Shown here in pieces: positions 18,999-22,755 of a DNA stretch of 22,755 bases. A program made the position numbers and the translations under genes. Under the pieces are notes generated by a model, which did no database searches, was not told the DNA's origin, and saw nothing but the letters and a program-made list of their open reading frames with translations. Position 1 is the stretch's first letter, and every line of letters begins with the position of its first letter. Source of the DNA: Chara braunii (taxonomy: Eukaryota; Streptophyta; Charophyceae; Charales; Characeae); assembly GCA_003427395.1 (NCBI GenBank), contig BFEA01000682.1, forward strand, positions 164,870 through 187,624, read 5' to 3'.

Positions 18999-20295
18999 AG
19001 CAGATCGTCAGACAAAAAGCTGGGTGTACGACTGAAGGGGAGTCGGCACCGTAAATTGGGGTCTAGGCGGACAGTGGAACTCTCTCCTTTTTTTTTTTTT
19101 TTACGTGGCTATGGAGAGGGAGGTATTGTCAGATGGGGTGGAGAGGTAAGGGGTGAAGAGGTAAGATAGCAGGTAGAAGGTCGTGCGGAGGGGGAAGGTA
19201 GGCTATGAGTAGGTGGTTAGGGCTATGGATGGTCAGTGTGATCACTGGACGTTCGGGTTGCTAGCAAAGTAGGAGTGGCAGTGTGGAAAGAGGTGCTTAT
19301 CTGGCGAGGGCTATGCAGGGGCTGAGATTGAGAAAATAATAGCTGTCCAACACATGAGGGGGGGAGGGGGGGCAAGTAGTCAGATAAGGTGGAGAAGTAA
19401 GATAGCTGTCCACCACATTGGGGGAGAGGGGGGGAGGAGCAAGTAGTCAAATGGGGTGGAGAAGTAAGATAGCAGGTAGACTGTCATATGAGGAGGAAGT
19501 TAGGCTGTGAGTAGATAGTTAGGGCTATGGACTGTCAGTGTGAGCAGTGAGCGTTTGGGTTGGTAGCAAAGTAGAAGTGGCAGTGTGGAAATAAGTGGTT
19601 ATCTGGCGAGGGCTGGGTGAGGGCTGAGATCGAGAAAAGGAATATCTGCCCAAAAAGGGGGGGGAGCTAGTAGTCAGCAGAACAGACCGCAAGATTGGAA
19701 GCTGGCTGTACGGGAATCACCGAAGAGGACGGTTAGCAGCGCAGTAAATAGCTGTCCAACACATTGGGAGAAAGGGGGGGGGAGCAAGTAGTCAAATGGG
19801 GTGGAGAAGTAAGATAGCAGGTAGACAGTCATATGAGGAGGAAGGTAGGCTGTGAGTAGATAGTTAGCAGTCGGTGTGAGCACTGAAGGTTCGGGTTGGT
19901 AGCAAAGCAGAAGTGGCAGTGTGGAAATAAGTGGTTATCTGGCGAGGGCTGGGCGAGGGCTGAGATCGAGAAAAGGAATGTCTTCCCAATAAGGGGGGGT
20001 AGCTAATAGTCAGCAGAACAGACCGCAAGATCGAAAGCTGGGTGTACGGGAATCACCGAAGGGGAGGGTTAGCAGCGCAGTAAATCGAGGTGTAGGCGGA
20101 CGGTGGACTCTTTTTATTTTCCTTTTATTTTCTTTTTTTTTTCCCTTTTTTTTTTCTTTTTTCTTGGCTAAGGGGATGGAGATGTTGTCAAATGGGGTGT
20201 AGTAAATGTAAGATAACAGATAGGAAGTGTAAGGGGGAAGGTAGGCTGTGAGTAGATAGTTAGGGCTGTGGATGGTCAGTATGGATGTTTGGGTT
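18970..20295 (-). repeat. LINE 5' region: tandem monomers of about 300-400 bp
   Basis: Several imperfect tandem copies lie between ORF1 and the LINE 5' end. The anchor CAGTGTGGAAA occurs at 19279, 19581 and 19917 (spacings of 302 and 336 bp). A second anchor (CAGCAGAACAGACCGCAAGA) occurs at about 19675 and 20013 and, diverged, near 18985. A third (TAGGCTRTGAGTAG) occurs at about 19199, 19489, 19847 and 20240. Units carry poly-T blocks (19087-19103 and 20105-20163 on +) and G runs (19359-19374, 19420-19437). The last unit stops abruptly near 20295. Such arrays act as promoter units in rodent L1; here that role is inferred only from position. Confidence 0.85.
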
Positions 20296-21263
20296 TATCT
20301 CACGTGAAAAATGAAGCCAACTTGTCTTCTCTTGGATGCTAAAGCAGTCACATTCACTCGCTGTCGTAGTGCACAACCTTGTCGAAAGTCGCCCTTGATA
20401 GATCTGATGCGTATGTCCCCTCGTGTCAGTGAGACACTAGGGCTCCGTGTGGCCGTAACGCGCTTTTCCCATAATTGGAAAGGCATGTTTCGGTCTTCTT
20501 GCAATTTCGTCATGTCTCCCTGGTACTCTTCGGTAGGATACTACTACCCTTCACGGGCAGAAAGCGATACTAATATCCTTCACGGGCAGAAAGCACCTTT
20601 CCTTTTTAGGACCTGTCCCCTAGCTGAATCACTCTCACTTTTTTCCCTCTCACTTCTCTCCTCGCCTTCCTCGTAGAGGAATCTAACTCCTGTGGGCTCT
20701 ATCCCACCGTTTATCCGTGTCGAGTGAACGGTTGGATAGCATTCCCCCTCCTATTCCTCTTCGTTGTCCGCAGAAGAAAAGTCGTTGTAGCTTTTGTCCT
20801 GTAGTGCCTGTAGGCCTTTGTCTTGTAGCTCACTCCTTAGCTCTCCTTCGCTCCCGTAGCAGCTCGCGAATCTGAGTCTCCCGTATGCAACTTAGAGTAA
20901 GTCCTGAGGCAGCAAGATTCTGTCCGAATCTCCCTCGTCTTGTCGCCTCTTTTGTACTATTCTTAGACTCAATGAGGATCCAAGATCCTGTAGGCGCTAT
21001 TCCACCTTCCGTTCTGGTGGGCGGGCGGTGCGATAGCTGTCGGATTTTTCTCCCCCGGATGCAGCTACACACGAGAATCGTCTTGCACGCCTAGGCGCTA
21101 GGCTACGCCCGCACACACATGTGACACAGCTCGCAGCATTTGCACGCAGAGGGCGGCTCACTCGTGGGGCTCTACTCGGAACGATGGCGCTGCGGCGTGG
21201 CGCGAAAGATAGCGCTGCAAGAAAATAGCGCTGACCCGTGACACGTTCAGCCAGGACAAGTCC
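20296..21263 (-). other. Sequence upstream of the LINE with coding-like minus frames
   Basis: Minus-strand frames 20513-20295 (72 codons, many Arg/Lys/Gln) and 21072-20830 (80 codons, RELLRERRRAKE) have protein-like composition. Similar words recur between about 20690-20760 and 20960-21030 (CTATC..ACCG, GG(T/G)GGGATAG / GGTGGAATAG, TAGGCGC), suggesting an old internal duplication. A tandem 29-bp repeat lies at 20537-20594 (CTTCACGGGCAGAAAGC in each unit). I recognise no domain; it may be an unclassified retroelement or an older insertion site. Confidence 0.3.
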
Positions 21264-21540
21264 ATGACCCGAGCATTTTTTTTATTGTTTTTTTTTTTCT
21301 TTTTTCTTAAACAGGGCCTAATGGTCCTGGCTCCTTCCAGTCTGGGGAGCGTCAGTCCGGTTCCTATTCCACTGGCAAGTCAGAACATACATTACATTAA
21401 GAATCACTCACGCTTCCTTCCGTTTGGCCAAAGGACCCCTGAACAACATTGATTGCTCCACCTTGGTGGAGGATTAACTGTCAGCTTGCCATGTCTTACT
21501 CTTTCCTCTCAGACCTGGAAGCCAGATCTGCCAAATAGTT
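21264..21540 (-). mobile_element. Second LINE copy, 5'-truncated 3' end
   Basis: This stretch matches the 3' end of the large LINE (11219-11500) in the same orientation. Shared parts are ATGACCCGAGCA at the left, the T-rich block, the stem-loop (CAGGGCC-TAAT-GGTCCTG), CTATTCCACTGGCAAGTCAGAA, ACGCTTCCTTCCGT, GGTGGAGGATT and CTGTCAGCTTGCC. Homology fades around 21520-21540, so nearly all of the element is missing, as expected from incomplete reverse transcription. The two copies differ at about 15-20% of sites by eye, so they are separate old insertions. Confidence 0.85.
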
Positions 21541-21664
21541 CTATGTCACCTAGAAAGAGCTCGCCCATTGTTCAAGCTGGCCTGTGTACTCCCACTCATC
21601 CGTCCTACCCGTGAGTCCCGATATCCCCTGTCCGACTTTACCTGCCCCACCTTTTTAAGCGTCA

Positions 21665-21688
21665 CTAAAACCCTAAACCCTAAACCCT
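21665..21688. repeat. Interstitial plant-type telomere repeat
   Basis: The run CTAAAACCCTAAACCC plus TAAACCCT contains about three units of CCCTAAA. It is too short for a chromosome end and is flanked on both sides by ordinary sequence. It may be a trace of break repair or of a telomere-box-like motif. Confidence 0.9.
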
Positions 21689-21876
21689 CATCCTGTAGCC
21701 ATTGCCGACCCTTCTAGGCTGGGATTTGCGGCTACATGTCTGTTCCCCTTGGGTGATATGCGATCCTTTTTACATTTAACCTTCCTCCATCATTCCGTTG
21801 AGTCAGCCTTTTCTCTATTGCTACGGCCATTTGGTCTCATCCATCCATCTCTAACTGTGGCATATTGTGCAGCCAC

Positions 21877-21896
21877 ACGGGCCCTGCAGGGCCCGT
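21877..21896. repeat. Perfect 20-bp palindrome
   Basis: The two halves ACGGGCCCTG and CAGGGCCCGT are exact reverse complements with no loop. It lies 11 bp before the hairpin array and just after a TGTGGC...GCCACA inverted repeat (21856-21876). It shares the GGGCC/GGCCC words of the array. Confidence 0.95.
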
Positions 21897-21906
21897 CCCG
21901 GACCTC

Positions 21907-22129
21907 CAGCCTGTTTCCCTACAGGGAAACTTCCAGGCTCTTGCCTGGAAGCTTCCTTCTGACAAGGCCTACAGGCCCCAGCCTGTTTCCCTACAGGGAA
22001 ACTTCAGGGAACTTCCAGGCTCTTGCCTGGAAGCTTCCTTCTGACAGGGCCTACAGGCCCCAGCCTGTTTCCCTACAGGGAAACTTCAGGGAACTTCCAG
22101 GCTCTTGCCTGGAAGCTTCCGCAGGGTCT
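21907..22129. repeat. Tandem array of perfect hairpins, three units
   Basis: Units start at 21907, 21979 and 22061 (72 and 82 bp apart). Each has GTTTCCC-TACA-GGGAAAC (21913-21930, 21985-22002, 22067-22084) and CTTCCAGGC-TCTT-GCCTGGAAG (21930-21951, 22012-22033, 22094-22115). Junctions carry GGGCC-TACA-GGCCC (22047-22060) or a shorter form of it. The difference in spacing comes from an extra TTCAGGGAAC in units 2 and 3. All stems are exact and all loops are four bases. Open frames through the array are incidental. Confidence 0.95.
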
Positions 22130-22164
22130 AGGCCAGGGAGGCATTGGCACGGCCAGCCTCCTGT

Positions 22165-22196
22165 ACGGGCCAGCACTACGGGCCAGCACTATAAAG
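22165..22196 (+). promoter_or_regulatory. TATA-type promoter-like segment
   Basis: Two perfect 13-bp repeats (ACGGGCCAGCACT) run directly into ATAAAGG, giving TATAAA at 22190-22195. The downstream 500 bp contain no long recognisable ORF and look like a transcribed leader, as in a retrotransposon LTR. No transcription evidence is available and the N at 22220 lies just at the expected start site. Confidence 0.35.
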
Positions 22197-22755
22197 GACT
22201 GGCCCGCCCTGCAGGAGGGNGTCAGTAGGCAGAGGTAGTCTTCAGGATTCGGCCGCAGCACTCAGGAGGAGCGCTGCAGTAGTCTTCAGCGCTAGGCAGT
22301 AGTGGTAGCGCTAGCTGTAGTCTTCGGCGCTGGGTGCCATAGCTGTAGCTGTAGTCTTCAGCGCTGGGCGCTGGTAGGTAGTAGATTGCAGAGTGGGAGA
22401 GAGACTGGCGGAGGCCAGTGTTGCTTACCTGTGGTGCCATCGCTCCAGCCCCATCTTCGTGGTACCTGCATCAAGGCGCCAACTTCACAGGTTAGTACTG
22501 GACACAGAGAGAGAGAGAGTTCTTCTTCTTCCTCTTCTAAGTCCACCTTCTCTTCTCACCCTCTCGCCACCTGACTTCTCAGACCACTACAGAGAGAGAC
22601 AGAGTTGTGACTTGAGACTTGACGACATTGGATCCAGACTTGACATTTGGGATTTAGATAGTTCGACGAGGGACTATTTGGGCTTGTGCCGAAGACTTGG
22701 TGTTGACGACATTCCCATCTTCCCCCCTCCTCTTCGTCTATCCCCTTCCTCCTCG
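22197..22755. other. Leader-like DNA with small GC-rich repeats
   Basis: The motif GTAGTCTTC(A/G)GCGCT occurs three times (about 22278, 22317 and 22350) within a region rich in AGCGCT palindromes. Further right are GA runs (22505-22518, 22592-22602), TTC runs and a repeated GACTTGA word (22610-22645). No protein domain is visible. It could be the R/U5 part of an LTR retrotransposon continuing beyond the window, but no primer-binding site or LTR end was found. Confidence 0.35.

Larger units (their letters stand above)
11219..20295 (-). mobile_element. L1-clade LINE retrotransposon, about 9 kb, non-functional
   Basis: Read on the minus strand the order is: tandem-monomer 5' region (20295-18970), ORF1 (18998-16377), spacer (16376-15967), ORF2 (15966-11594), 3' UTR, and A-rich tail (11272-11231). 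The ORF1-then-ORF2 order, the AP-type endonuclease at the ORF2 N-terminus and the C-terminal zinc motif are those of plant L1-clade elements. Every module is still recognisable, but ORFs 1 and 2 carry several frameshifts and stops, so this copy cannot move on its own. It lies antisense to PHYLLO and starts only 45 bp beyond that exon. I could not identify a convincing target-site duplication; a shared TTTGGGTTT at 11208 and 20288 is part of a monomer and may be coincidence. Confidence 0.9.

Noticed and set aside
18390-19169. 259-codon + frame with Phe/Leu-rich segments that look like membrane helices
   Set aside because: It is antisense to LINE ORF1; the RRM-like region and frame order support coding on the minus strand.
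11208-20296. TTTGGGTTT as LINE target-site duplication
   Set aside because: The right-hand word is part of the LINE monomer (compare GCGTTTGGGTTGG near 19551) and does not lie outside the element.
21657-21690. Chromosome end or telomere
   Set aside because: Only about three units of CCCTAAA, with ordinary sequence on both sides.

Overview
The window looks like nuclear DNA from a green plant or streptophyte alga with a large, repeat-rich genome. Three things point there: two exons of a plant-type MenD/PHYLLO gene split by a 6 kb GT-AG intron, an interstitial CCCTAAA (plant-type telomere) tract, and a long L1-clade LINE lying in the next intron. A charophyte such as Chara is my best guess from the intron size and repeat load. 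That is inference, because nothing in the window names the species.

Layout. From 1 to about 4.8 kb there is repeat-rich non-coding DNA: a duplicated 180-bp segment, a (CT)34 microsatellite, a GCT-rich stretch, a U6 snRNA pseudogene at 2.05 kb, a 102-bp tandem duplication, a hairpin-rich block (3.17-3.71 kb) and a 230-bp polypyrimidine tract. The first recognised PHYLLO/MenD exon ends at 4917. Intron 1 (4918-10974) holds a CA repeat, a CCA/CAC low-complexity block, a fragment of a second LINE ORF2 on the + strand, a GC-rich hairpin block, and about 1 kb of organellar (most likely mitochondrial) 23S-type rRNA interrupted by 28 adenines. The second PHYLLO exon (10975-11173) carries the glycine/serine/arginine substrate loop and the catalytic glutamate region of MenD.

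Only 45 bp beyond that exon, a LINE lies antisense to the gene and fills about 11.22-20.29 kb. Read on the minus strand it has a 5' region of tandem monomers, a broken ORF1, a broken ORF2 (endonuclease, reverse transcriptase, C-terminal zinc motif), a 3' UTR and an A-rich tail. A second, 5'-truncated copy of the same 3' end lies at 21.26-21.54 kb. The right edge (21.66-22.76 kb) holds the telomere-like tract, a perfect 20-bp palindrome, a three-unit array of perfect hairpins, and a TATA-containing promoter-like segment resembling an LTR leader.

The only cellular protein-coding gene I can support is PHYLLO/MenD (phylloquinone biosynthesis). The rest is mobile, organelle-derived or simple-sequence DNA. 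I see no multi-gene system of unknown function. The most unusual structures are the monomeric LINE 5' region, the LINE tail that ends in a shared 12-nt motif, the rRNA-poly(A)-rRNA insertion next to an exon, and the hairpin array.
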